Origin: Phocaeicola sartorii JCM 17136 = DSM 21941
GTDB lineage: Bacteria > Bacteroidota > Bacteroidia > Bacteroidales > Bacteroidaceae
Assembly (NCBI RefSeq): GCF_000614185.1
Contig: NZ_BAKM01000001.1
Coordinates: 186,001 to 250,000, forward strand
Direction: 5' to 3'
Length of the DNA stretch: 64,000 bases
Part shown: piece by piece, positions 46,827-56,080 of the stretch
Layout of the letters: the number at the start of each line of letters is the position of its first letter
Position numbering within the stretch: the first letter of the stretch is position 1
Made by a program: the position numbers and the translations under genes
The notes under the pieces: model-generated
Database searches by the model: none
Seen by the model: the letters and a program-made list of their open reading frames with translations, nothing else
Told to the model about the DNA's origin: nothing

Positions 46827-47753
46827 ATGAAGACTGAATTGCTACATAAATATTTCAGAGGGGAAACCACCGAGAAGGAGGAGAACCAAATTGTGGAATG
46901 GACGGAAAGCAGCGCCGAGAACAAGGAACGCTTTCTGAAAGAGCGGATGTTGTTTGATGTCACCCTTTTCTCGGACGATTCGAACATACAACAGAAGCCG
47001 AAGGGACATCTATACCTGTATCCGCTACTTGCCATTGCCGCCATGGTGGCCATTGTCTTCGTTATGGATCTGCCACACATGCACAAGCCCAAGCAACAAT
47101 TGTCACAAACCATCCGCATCCCGGCAGGCCAACGCGCGCAGATGGATCTTCCCGACGGCTCTGTGGTATGGCTGAACTCCCAGACCACATTGACTTATGA
47201 TGAGAACTTCGGCAAAAAAGATCGCAAGGTAATGTTGGACGGAGAAGCCTATTTCGAGGTAGCGCACAACAAGGAAATTCCTTTTTACGTGCAGACAGAA
47301 AACATAAAGGTGCAAGTCACCGGAACAAAATTCGACGTATGTTCTTATAAAGGTTCAAACAGTTTCATAGCCAGACTGATAGAAGGTTCCATCAACCTGC
47401 TCGCCAATGATACTAAAGAAGGGAAGCCCATCACCAGCCTGACGAAAGGAAAGTATTTCTCAATGGAAAACGGTAAATACCAAACAGGTGAAATGAACAG
47501 CAACAATGCTCTGGCATGGATACAAGGCATTTATTACTTTGATGACGTTCCATTTAAAGAATTACTGGACAAGATTGCCCTATATTACAATTATAAGATA
47601 ACCGTGAAGAATCCCAAAGTCTTAGAGAACTACCGTTGCACAGGCAAGTTCAAAGATCTGGATGGCATAGAGCATATACTAAAAGTGATACAGAAAGATC
47701 ATCCGTTTACATACAATATTGATAACGAACATAACAAGATAACTATAGAATAA
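46827..47753 (+). CDS. FecR-family anti-sigma factor
   Basis: 308 residues from the ATG at 46827 (MKTELLHKYFRGETTEKEE), which has the usual FecR-family opening and AAAGA upstream; a Met at 46785 only adds 14 atypical residues. One membrane helix at about 62-80 (YLYPLLAIAAMVAIVFVMDL). The periplasmic FecR domain follows: IRIPAGQRAQMDLPDGSVVWLNSQTTLTY, then LDGEAYFEVAHNKEIPFYV, then a DUF4974 C-terminal domain. It normally holds an ECF sigma factor at the membrane and frees it when the STN domain of the SusC partner signals. The usual sigma gene directly upstream is missing; pgk diverges there. A small hairpin lies at about 46721-46749. Confidence 0.92.
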   Translation: MKTELLHKYFRGETTEKEENQIVEWTESSAENKERFLKERMLFDVTLFSDDSNIQQKPKGHLYLYPLLAIAAMVAIVFVMDLPHMHKPKQQLSQTIRIPAGQRAQMDLPDGSVVWLNSQTTLTYDENFGKKDRKVMLDGEAYFEVAHNKEIPFYVQTENIKVQVTGTKFDVCSYKGSNSFIARLIEGSINLLANDTKEGKPITSLTKGKYFSMENGKYQTGEMNSNNALAWIQGIYYFDDVPFKELLDKIALYYNYKITVKNPKVLENYRCTGKFKDLDGIEHILKVIQKDHPFTYNIDNEHNKITIE

Positions 47754-47904
47754 AATCACCATAGAAGTTTAACCTTAAAAAATGAACCGTTATGATTACA
47801 TAAAACCTTTGAAAAAAAGAATCGGAAAGTACCCCCATACTCCCCGATTCGACAGCTAACAATTGACCTTAATCAAATTTATTAACTTAACACATTACAA
47901 AGAT

Positions 47905-50900
47905 ATGAGAAAAATTTCTTTGGAAGGGTATTTATACCCAAAAAGTTTAGCTTTTAAACAAATATTACGAACTATGAAGATCGCCTTAATTCTTCTGTTA
48001 GCCACAGCATTCAGCGCATTCAGTATGGATGTGCACTCTCAGAATGCCAAAGTCAATTTGGATGCCAACGACATGAAGGTAGCCCAACTGATCTCTGCCA
48101 TCGAATCACAGACCAATTACCTGTTTGTATATAATAAGAAGAACGTAGACTTGAACCGCAAGGTGAAAATCAACGCAAACAATAAAGCTGTGTCTGAACT
48201 ATTGGATGAGGTTTTTGCCGGAACAGGTATCACCTATGTCATGGAAGGCAAAAACATTGTTTTGACAAAAGAAAGCAACACAGCCTGCGAAGAAGTGAGA
48301 CAGCAGAATACAATCACAGTAAAAGGTATTGTAACGGATATGCAGGGCGAAGCCATTATCGGTGCAAACATCATCCAGCAAGGTACCACTAACGGTACAA
48401 TTACCGATATTGACGGTAACTTTACGCTGGAAGTACCCGCTGACGCACAACTGGTTGTATCTTATATCGGTTATAACACAATAACCATACCGGTTGCCGG
48501 AAAAACGAACCTGACTATCAAGATGGCCGATGAGACACTGAAACTGAACGAAGTGGTAGTGACAGCCATGGGAATCAAACGAAAATCAGAAACTCTGACC
48601 TACTCCGTACAACAAATCAACGGAGATGATATGACCCGCGTCAAGGATGCCAATATGATTAATTCACTGGAAGGCAAAATAGCCGGTGTCACTATCACGA
48701 AAAACTCATCCGGTTTAGGAGGCTCCGCCAAAGTATCAATTCGTGGTATACGCTCGGCTTATGAAAATGGAAACAACCAGCCCCTTTACGTGATCGACGG
48801 TGTCCCTATGCTGAACAGCACTTCCGTACAGGCCATGACGACCATGGGAGGCAACAATGACTCTGGAAATCGTGATTCGGGTGATGGTATTTCCAACATC
48901 AACCCGGAAGATATACAGTCCATCTCCGTATTGAAAGGAGCATCAGCTGCAGCACTTTACGGTTCACAGGCAGCCAACGGTGTTATCATGATCACTACCA
49001 AGAAAGGACATGCAGGATCTACCCGCGTCACTTTCTCAACCAACACCACTTTCGATTCAGCCATCAGTCTTCCGGAATACCAGAATTCTTATAATCAGAA
49101 TTGGGAAAAAGAAAGTATGAAGAATTATGATAATTTAGGCGATTTCTTTTCTACCGGTGTGACTACCATCAACTCTCTGACAATGTCCACAGGAAATGAT
49201 AAAGCCCAAACTTACTTTTCATACTCAAACACTTATGGAAAAGGTATCATCAGTTCAAATAAACTGAACAAACATAACCTTACTTTCCGTGAAACCGGCA
49301 AATTCTTCAATGACAAGCTCACACTGGATGGAAATGTCAATATCATTCATCAATCTGTAAAAAACCGTCCCACTTCAGGCGGCCTTTACCTGAATCCGTT
49401 GGTAGGCTTATATACCTTTCCACGAGGTATGGACATGGAACCCTACAAAAGTGGCGAGATATGGGATGATGTACGTAATATGCCCAAGCACAACTGGTAC
49501 AAGGACGTATCCGACGGAATGGAAGGAAATCCATACTGGCTTGTCAACCGTGTGACCAACCAGGATACACGTATGCGTACCATTGCCTCTTTAAGCGCCG
49601 CTTTAGAAGTAACCAGCTGGATGAAATTACAGGCCCGAGGCACACTGGATTATATCAGTGACAGATATGAACAGCAAATGTGGGCCTCCACTTCTCCTAC
49701 CCTTTGCGGTGGTGACTGGGATTCCAAAACCGATAACGGACGCTATGCGTACAGCAACCATGATGAACTGATGGCTTATGCGGATTTCATGGCCATGTTC
49801 AACAAAAGCTGGAATAAAATCAGTTTAAACGCTGTTTTGGGCACATCCATTAATTATACGAAATCGAATACACTGAGTATGGATTCCCATCTGGCAGGTC
49901 TTTATCACCCCAACGTATTTACCCCTACCAACATCAATTATGGTAATATGTCTTCGGGTGACGGAAGCGCCTCTTTCAACGCTAAAAATGAAATGCAGTC
50001 TGTATTCGCCACTGCCCAGATTGGGTATGCCGATGCCGTCTATTTAGATTTGACTGCCCGCAACGACTGGTCTTCCACACTTTATGGTACAGACAGCATG
50101 GACTCCGGATTCTTCTACCCGTCAGTAGGTCTTTCCTGGCTGTTAAACAAAACGATTGATCTGCCCGAATGGATTAATTTTGCAAAAATCCGTGGTTCAT
50201 TTGCCGAAGTCGGCAATACACTGCCACTTTATCAAGCCAATCTATATCCCACTATCGGAATGGGCGGCGTTATCAAACAAGTGATAAACTATAATGACGG
50301 GACATTGAAGCCAGAGATTTCAGATTCCTGGGAGGTAGGTGCGGAATTCAAGTTCTTACAGCACAGACTGGACATTGATTTTACCTGGTATAAAACAATT
50401 ACAAAGAATCAATTCTTGCTTGTTCCCATGCTGCCGGGTTCCGCTTATGCATACAAAATGATCAATGCCGGAAAAATCAGTAACACGGGTATTGAACTGA
50501 CCATTGGCGGAGTGCCTGTACAATCAGAGAATTTCCGCTGGAGAACCCAGTTCAATATAGCTACCAATAAAAACAAAGTAGTGGAATTAGCCCCGGGCTT
50601 CACCTCTTTTGCTTATGGACAAGACGGTCTGAATATGGCCTATCGTATGATCGTTAAAGAAGGAGGGTCATTAGGAGATATTTATGGCAACGCTTATGCA
50701 AGAGATGATAAAGGCCAGATAAAGTTCGGCGATGACGGGATGCCGATGGTACTCAATGACCGCCAGCAATACTTAGGCAATAGTAACCCTGATTGTACAA
50801 TAGGATGGAGCAACTCATTCAATATTTACGGATTCAATGTTAATTTCCTGATTGACGCACGCTTTGGTGGAAAAGTCATGTCTTTCACACAAGGATATCT

Positions 50901-51291
50901 TGATTCCCACGGAGTCAGCAAGACTGTCGGTGAAGCCATGGACAGAGGATATGTAGATCTTGAAGGCACCCACATTGAAAATATACAAAAATTCTATACC
51001 ACGATCGGCGATAAAGACGGTGTCACCGAACAGTATATGTATGACGCGACCAACATCCGGCTGCGTGAACTTTCCATCGGGTACAATTTTCCACAGAAAT
51101 TTTTGGCGAAGACACGTGCCATCAAAGAACTGAATGTTTCATTAATAGCCCGTAACTTGTTCTTCTTCCATAAAGACGCACCTTTCGATCCGGATGCTGT
51201 GCTGTCTGTTGGAAACGCCAACCAAGGTGTGGATGTATTCGGTATGCCGACTACACGCAGTTTAGGTTTCAATGTTAAATTCTCATTTTAA
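47905..51291 (+). CDS. SusC/RagA-family TonB-dependent transducer with STN domain
   Basis: 1128 residues from the ATG at 47905 (MRKISLEGYLYPKSLAFKQ); an ATG at 47863 only adds unlikely residues. The signal segment is KIALILLLATAFSAFSMDVHSQ. STN (secretin/TonB N-terminal) domain at about 60-125 (LISAIESQTNYLFVYNKKNVDLNRKV), then CarboxypepD-reg (ITVKGIVTDMQGEAIIGANI), the plug (VVVTAMGIKRKSETLTYSVQ, SISVLKGASAAALYGSQAANGVI) and barrel ending TRSLGFNVKFSF. The STN domain signals to FecR-type anti-sigma factors, matching the FecR gene 150 bp upstream. It imports a glycan and reports its presence. Confidence 0.96.
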   Translation: MRKISLEGYLYPKSLAFKQILRTMKIALILLLATAFSAFSMDVHSQNAKVNLDANDMKVAQLISAIESQTNYLFVYNKKNVDLNRKVKINANNKAVSELLDEVFAGTGITYVMEGKNIVLTKESNTACEEVRQQNTITVKGIVTDMQGEAIIGANIIQQGTTNGTITDIDGNFTLEVPADAQLVVSYIGYNTITIPVAGKTNLTIKMADETLKLNEVVVTAMGIKRKSETLTYSVQQINGDDMTRVKDANMINSLEGKIAGVTITKNSSGLGGSAKVSIRGIRSAYENGNNQPLYVIDGVPMLNSTSVQAMTTMGGNNDSGNRDSGDGISNINPEDIQSISVLKGASAAALYGSQAANGVIMITTKKGHAGSTRVTFSTNTTFDSAISLPEYQNSYNQNWEKESMKNYDNLGDFFSTGVTTINSLTMSTGNDKAQTYFSYSNTYGKGIISSNKLNKHNLTFRETGKFFNDKLTLDGNVNIIHQSVKNRPTSGGLYLNPLVGLYTFPRGMDMEPYKSGEIWDDVRNMPKHNWYKDVSDGMEGNPYWLVNRVTNQDTRMRTIASLSAALEVTSWMKLQARGTLDYISDRYEQQMWASTSPTLCGGDWDSKTDNGRYAYSNHDELMAYADFMAMFNKSWNKISLNAVLGTSINYTKSNTLSMDSHLAGLYHPNVFTPTNINYGNMSSGDGSASFNAKNEMQSVFATAQIGYADAVYLDLTARNDWSSTLYGTDSMDSGFFYPSVGLSWLLNKTIDLPEWINFAKIRGSFAEVGNTLPLYQANLYPTIGMGGVIKQVINYNDGTLKPEISDSWEVGAEFKFLQHRLDIDFTWYKTITKNQFLLVPMLPGSAYAYKMINAGKISNTGIELTIGGVPVQSENFRWRTQFNIATNKNKVVELAPGFTSFAYGQDGLNMAYRMIVKEGGSLGDIYGNAYARDDKGQIKFGDDGMPMVLNDRQQYLGNSNPDCTIGWSNSFNIYGFNVNFLIDARFGGKVMSFTQGYLDSHGVSKTVGEAMDRGYVDLEGTHIENIQKFYTTIGDKDGVTEQYMYDATNIRLRELSIGYNFPQKFLAKTRAIKELNVSLIARNLFFFHKDAPFDPDAVLSVGNANQGVDVFGMPTTRSLGFNVKFSF

Positions 51292-51321
51292 TTTATCCAA
51301 CTATTAAAATAGACAATCATC

Positions 51322-52950
51322 ATGAAAAACAAAATATTAGCTTTACTATTAATCAGCAGTGCCCTAACCGCCTGTACAGATCATTTCGAAAAATTCAATA
51401 CAGAAGACGGAGCTTACACCGAAGACAAACAAGGTATGGACTTTGCAGGAAATACCATGTATTTCCAAGCCATAGAACAAGGCATTTATTTCAACGACCC
51501 AGCTCCGGGTGGTACTGACTGGACCTTCCAGATTATACAAAATCTGAATGTGGACATGTTTGCGGGATATTTCCATGATATGGCATCCAAGTTTTTCCCC
51601 AACAACTCATGCTACAACCTGAACGATGGATGGAACTCGGCAGCATGGAGCTACACTTATCAATACACCGTCTCAGCGATTAACAAATGTGAGGCTGCCA
51701 ATACAGACAGAAAACAGTTCTTAGGGATTAACAAAATACTGAAAGTAGCCACTTTGCACCGCTTGACTGATATTTATGGAGCAATCTTATATAGTGACTT
51801 CATGGATTTTGTCCCGGACAGCCAGGAGGCTACCTACAAAGCCATGTTTGCAGATCTGGACAAAGGCATCGAACTGTTAGATGAAGCTTTGGCGGAAGGC
51901 ATCCCCGAAAATGCTTTTGCCGAACATGATATCCTTATGCAATCGGGCAACCGGACATTGTCAGCATGGTCCCGCTGGGCCAACTCCCTGCGACTGCGCC
52001 TGGCAATGCGCGTATCCAATGTGGACAAGAATCTGGCTCAAACTGAAGCACAAAAAGCCCTTAATGACAAGCATGGACTAATTGAGACCAATGCTCAAGG
52101 TGTGTTCGTATCTACTGAAAAAGGATATAAGAATCCGCTTGGAACCATTGGATTGTCTTGGTGGGAGGTTTATGCCAGCGCCAATATGGAATCATTGCTC
52201 ACGGGCTATGGTGACCCACGCGCATCCAAATATTTCACTCCTGCCGTAGGCGGAAACGAAGGAGTACCGGGCAACTACAAACCTTTATTCGATTATAGTG
52301 GAACATTTAAAGGCATCCCCATGGGACTGGGTGGAGAGAAGAACATACCGGCCGAAAACAATGCGTACAAATATCATGCACGCTCCACCATACAAGTGGA
52401 AACTCCCGCTCCGCTAATGACCGCAGCCGAAGTCTGGTTTTTACGTGCAGAAGCCGCTTTACGAGGCTTTTCATCAGAAAATGTCAAGAACTGCTATGAA
52501 ACAGGAGTCAGACTTTCTTTTGAACAATGGAAAGCAACAGGAGTGGAAGAATACTTGGATAGTGAAAGCAAACCTATTGACTATAAAGACGTATTCGATG
52601 CAACATGCAACATGAAAGCTGCATCCAGCATTACCCCGAAATGGAATGACACCGTCGGCAACGAAGAAAAACTGGAACGCATCATTACCCAAAAATGGTT
52701 GGCCATGTATCCTGAAGGAGGAGAAGCATGGGCGGAACAACGTCGCACCGGTTATCCTAAACTATTCAAAGTATTACACAATGAAAGCCAAGGAACAATT
52801 GACACAGACATCATGATCCGCCGTCTGCCTTATCCATCCAATCTGGCTACCGATCAGCCCCAGCTTTATCAGCAATTAACGAGTGCCCTTGGCGGTGCAG
52901 ACAATGGGGGTACACGTCTATGGTGGGATACAGGTAAAAACAACTTCTAA
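51322..52950 (+). CDS. SusD-like nutrient-binding lipoprotein (SusD-like_2 type)
   Basis: 542 residues, lipobox TAC at residue 18. It resembles the PF12771 group of SusD-like proteins: FEKFNTEDGAYTEDKQ at the mature N terminus, LKVATLHRLTDIYGAILYSDFM, LSAWSRWANSLRLRLAMRVS, APLMTAAEVWFLRAEAALRG and MYPEGGEAWAEQRRTGYPKL. It starts 30 bp after the susC stop and forms the surface lid of that transporter. A terminator at 53040-53070 ends the pair. Confidence 0.95.
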   Translation: MKNKILALLLISSALTACTDHFEKFNTEDGAYTEDKQGMDFAGNTMYFQAIEQGIYFNDPAPGGTDWTFQIIQNLNVDMFAGYFHDMASKFFPNNSCYNLNDGWNSAAWSYTYQYTVSAINKCEAANTDRKQFLGINKILKVATLHRLTDIYGAILYSDFMDFVPDSQEATYKAMFADLDKGIELLDEALAEGIPENAFAEHDILMQSGNRTLSAWSRWANSLRLRLAMRVSNVDKNLAQTEAQKALNDKHGLIETNAQGVFVSTEKGYKNPLGTIGLSWWEVYASANMESLLTGYGDPRASKYFTPAVGGNEGVPGNYKPLFDYSGTFKGIPMGLGGEKNIPAENNAYKYHARSTIQVETPAPLMTAAEVWFLRAEAALRGFSSENVKNCYETGVRLSFEQWKATGVEEYLDSESKPIDYKDVFDATCNMKAASSITPKWNDTVGNEEKLERIITQKWLAMYPEGGEAWAEQRRTGYPKLFKVLHNESQGTIDTDIMIRRLPYPSNLATDQPQLYQQLTSALGGADNGGTRLWWDTGKNNF

Positions 52951-53039
52951 TTTCTATTTCAACAAGACGGATTATTTATAAAAAGAGATTTTAAATGTTT
53001 CGCTTAATCAAGGTATTAGCATAAGGCAAAAAGAGTTCG

Positions 53040-53078
53040 TAAGACGGGGGACGTGATGTTTCCCGTCTTATTTTATTT
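53040..53078 (+). terminator. Terminator after the second susCD pair
   Basis: TAAGACGGG pairs with CCCGTCTTA across a 13-base loop, followed by TTTTATTTT. It lies about 90 bp after the susD stop. Confidence 0.85.
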
Positions 53079-53179
53079 TCAAAATGTCGTTCCTCCTTAT
53101 TTCCCGATATTACCGGAGATGAGAATATGATGCCCCAAACACATATTCCTCCGGAATTATGCAAACTCCACCGTTCCTA

Positions 53180-53211
53180 TTTGGAAATTAACCCTCACTG
53201 AGTTACCTTTG
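53180..53211 (+). promoter_or_regulatory. Promoter of the GH123-like gene, perfect Bacteroides consensus
   Basis: TTTG at 53180-53183, 20-bp spacer, TACCTTTG at 53204-53211. Both elements match the Bacteroides sigma consensus without a mismatch. The ATG follows 25 bp later. Confidence 0.75.
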
Positions 53212-53236
53212 TAACTTCAACCAATTATAATAAACC

Positions 53237-54984
53237 ATGAAAAAACTTCTATTCCTAGGTGCCCTGTTGTTGTCATCAACATACATGAGCGCCCAAACTT
53301 CCGAATATTATGAGGAAGCAGCCAATCCTATCGCCACCAATTCCACTTTATGGACTGACGTAACCGCTCCGCAAATCAGTTGGGGCAGCACAGACATCCG
53401 CTATAAAAAAGAGGAACCGGCACCTATCCGTAATACACAGAAAAGTATAAACCTCACTGCATGGAAAGGTGAAAAGATATCGGCCCAACTGGTCGTATGG
53501 ACTCCTGAGACACTGAATGATCTGACTTTCATTGCAAGCGATCTGACCTCCGGCGGAAATACCATCAGCAAAGAGGATATCCAGACAGCATTTGTACGCT
53601 ATGTCATGACTGACGAACTGAACAAAGACGGTCTGGGTGCATGCGGATACCGCAATAGCGCCGACTTTGACTCAACTCTAGTGGCAGATGTAATAGACCA
53701 CATCACCCCCGCCCTGACCATCCCCGCCCATTCCACCCAAGGGGGATGGATCAGCATCAACGTGCCTCGTCAAGCCAAGGCCGGAAAATATACAGGAACC
53801 GTCACTGTAAAGTCCGACGGTAATACACTGGCTGAATTAAAACTGAATATCCAAGTGAAGAACCGTACCCTGCCTCCTCCTTCCGAATGGGCTTTCCATC
53901 TGGACTTATGGCAGAACCCATACGCAGTATCCCGCTACTATAATGTAGAACCGTTCAGCAAGAAACATTTCGATTTGATGCGTCCGTTGATGAAACTGTA
54001 TGCCGATGCAGGCGGCAAGGTAATTACCGCCTCCATTATGCACAAGCCCTGGAACGGACAGACCTACGATGCTTTTGAAAGCATGGTCACCTGGCTGAAA
54101 AAAGCGGATGGTACCTGGTACTTTGACTATACCGTATTCGATAAATGGGTGGAATTCATGATGAGCCTTGGCGTCAAGAAACAAATCAGCTGCTATTCCA
54201 TGGTTCCTTGGCGCCTTTCTTTCCAGTATTTCGATCAGGCCAGCAACTCTTTCAAATTTCTGGATGCCAAACCGGGCGAAGCTGCATACGAAGCGTTCTG
54301 GATGAATATGCTGCAAGATTTTGCACGACATCTGAAAGCCAAAGGATGGTTCAATATTACTCACATCGCTATGGATGAACGTCCGATGAAGGACATGCAG
54401 GAGACATTGAAGGTAATCCGCAAGGCTGATAAGGACTTTAAAGTCTCGCTGGCAGGGACGTATCACAAAGAATTATTGGATGACATGGATGACTACTGCA
54501 TCACCATTGCCGAGAAGTTTACTCCCGAAGAGATTGAAACACGCCGTAAGGCAGGCAAAGTGACCACTTACTATACCTGCTGCACAGAACCCCGCCCCAA
54601 TACCTTTACTTTCAGTGAACCTGCCGAAGCTGAATGGCTGGCATGGCATAGCGCAAAAGAAAATTTGGACGGCTATCTTCGCTGGGCTTTAAACAGCTGG
54701 GTTCAACATCCGTTGCAGGACAGCCGTTTCACGGCTTGGGCTGCCGGTGACACTTATATGATTTATCCGGGCGCCGTTCATCCATCCGTTTGGAACGCCT
54801 GACAGAAGGGGTACAATCTTTTGAAAAAGTACGTATTCTGAAAGAGGAGTTCGAGAAAAAAGGGAATAAAGGAGCTATCAAAAAGATAGACAAGGCCCTG
54901 CAAATGTTTGATGAATTGGGAATGGACAGAGTTTCTCCCACCACTGCCGTAAACAAGGCAAAAGAGCTCATCAACCGATACTAG
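53237..54984 (+). CDS. GH123-like / DUF4091 glycosidase, secreted (frameshifted in this sequence)
   Basis: Adding one G at about 54769-54774 joins the frames into 582 residues; the last 60 are otherwise read as a separate short ORF at 54790. Signal peptide MKKLLFLGALLLSSTYMSAQ. An N-terminal beta domain (about 25-210: ISAQLVVWTPETLN, INVPRQAKAGKYTGTVTV) precedes a barrel with HLDLWQNPYAVSRYY, CYSMVPW, HIAMDERPMKD and YLRWALNSW. The Asp-Glu pair at residues 380-381 fits the substrate-assisted catalytic pair of GH123 beta-N-acetylgalactosaminidases. Its own perfect promoter and the terminator before it indicate transcription apart from the susCD pair. GalNAc specificity is inferred. Confidence 0.8.
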
Positions 54985-54995
54985 AGAAAAAAGGA

Positions 54996-55062
54996 TACGT
55001 CCGCATAAGCCTGTACGTATGTGTAGCCCTACACATACGTACGTAAGTTCCCTGCGGACGTA
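54996..55062. terminator. Two-tier inverted repeat, terminator-like, with TACGTA motif
   Basis: Inner arms TACGTATGTGTA (55014-55025) and TACACATACGTA (55030-55041) are perfectly complementary over 12 bp with a 4-base loop. Outer arms TACGTCCGCA (54996-55005) and TGCGGACGTA (55053-55062) add 10 bp. It sits between the convergent GH123-like and fmt genes. U-tracts on either side are weak. The inner arm is the same string as repeat family D at 3587-3674. Confidence 0.7.
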
Positions 55063-55092
55063 CTTGAAAAAGCGAGCTTTCTAACGCACTAT

Positions 55093-56067
55093 CTATTCCA
55101 CCTTATTATTATCCGAAGTTCTGTAACCTCTCAGGAAATCAGCCACATTCATACGTTTCTTGCCTGCCAACTGCAAGGTGAGCACATTGATAAATCCGTC
55201 ATTTACCGCAATCTGAAAATAAGTCTTCATATCCGTACGGATATCACCTACATTCATCTCATGGGAAGCAAAAACTTTTTCCGCTTCATATATTTTCAGA
55301 ACCTGGCGTGTCCCATCGCCCACACAAAGTTCGGTCCATGCGGCAGGATAAGGAGACAATCCGCGAATAAAGTCATAAACCCGCTTCACGCCTTTATTCC
55401 AGTCTATACGGCAGGTCTCTTTAAAAATCTTCGGTGCCGGACGCAATTCTGTCTCCTGCCTGATCAGATCCTCCTGGGGAACGGGCTTTACGCTGCCATC
55501 CAAAATGGCATCCACTGTTTCCAGCACCAGTTCACCGCCCAGGTGCATCAGCTTATCATGCACAATCTCCACATTATCCGTATCCGCAATGGGAACACGC
55601 ACCTGCTGGATAATCTCGCCGGTATCTATCTCATGTTTCAAGAAGAAAGTCGTAATTCCTGTTTCCGTATCTCCGTTTATCACCGCCCAGTTTATAGGAG
55701 CCGCCCCTCTATATTGGGGCAATAAAGAGGCATGCAGGTTGAATGTACCCAGACGCGGCATGTTCCATACTATTTCGGGAAGCATACGGAAAGCAACGAC
55801 AATTTGTAAATCGGCTTGTAAAGACCGGAGTTCCTCTACAAATGCCTCATCCTTCAATTTCTCCGGCTGAAGCACCCGAAGGCCTTGAGAAACAGCATAC
55901 TCCTTCACCGGACTAGGCTGCAACACACTGCCATGCCGTCCCATCGGCTTGTCAGGCATGGTTATCACACCTACTACATTGTAACCTCCTTCAACCAGTC
56001 TTCTCAGGCTCTCCACCGCAAAATCGGGAGTGCCCATATATACGATCCGCAAATCTTTCTTTTCCAT
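55093..56067 (-). CDS. fmt: Methionyl-tRNA formyltransferase
   Basis: 324 residues, full length. Formylates initiator Met-tRNA. The N-terminal formyltransferase fold has RIVYMGTPDFAVESLRRL, then NLHASLLPQYRGAAPINWAVINGDTETGITTFF, with the catalytic Asn/His/Asp set in NLHAS and the following loops. The C-terminal OB-like domain has FIRGLSPYPAAWTEL. It is the last gene of a three-gene operon, 13 bp after the clc gene. Confidence 0.97.
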   Translation of the reverse strand: MEKKDLRIVYMGTPDFAVESLRRLVEGGYNVVGVITMPDKPMGRHGSVLQPSPVKEYAVSQGLRVLQPEKLKDEAFVEELRSLQADLQIVVAFRMLPEIVWNMPRLGTFNLHASLLPQYRGAAPINWAVINGDTETGITTFFLKHEIDTGEIIQQVRVPIADTDNVEIVHDKLMHLGGELVLETVDAILDGSVKPVPQEDLIRQETELRPAPKIFKETCRIDWNKGVKRVYDFIRGLSPYPAAWTELCVGDGTRQVLKIYEAEKVFASHEMNVGDIRTDMKTYFQIAVNDGFINVLTLQLAGKKRMNVADFLRGYRTSDNNKVE

Positions 56068-56080
56068 ATACTTACATTAT

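Noticed and set aside
54790..54984. Separate 64-residue gene after the GH123-like gene
   Set aside because: One restored base makes it the natural C terminus of that enzyme.
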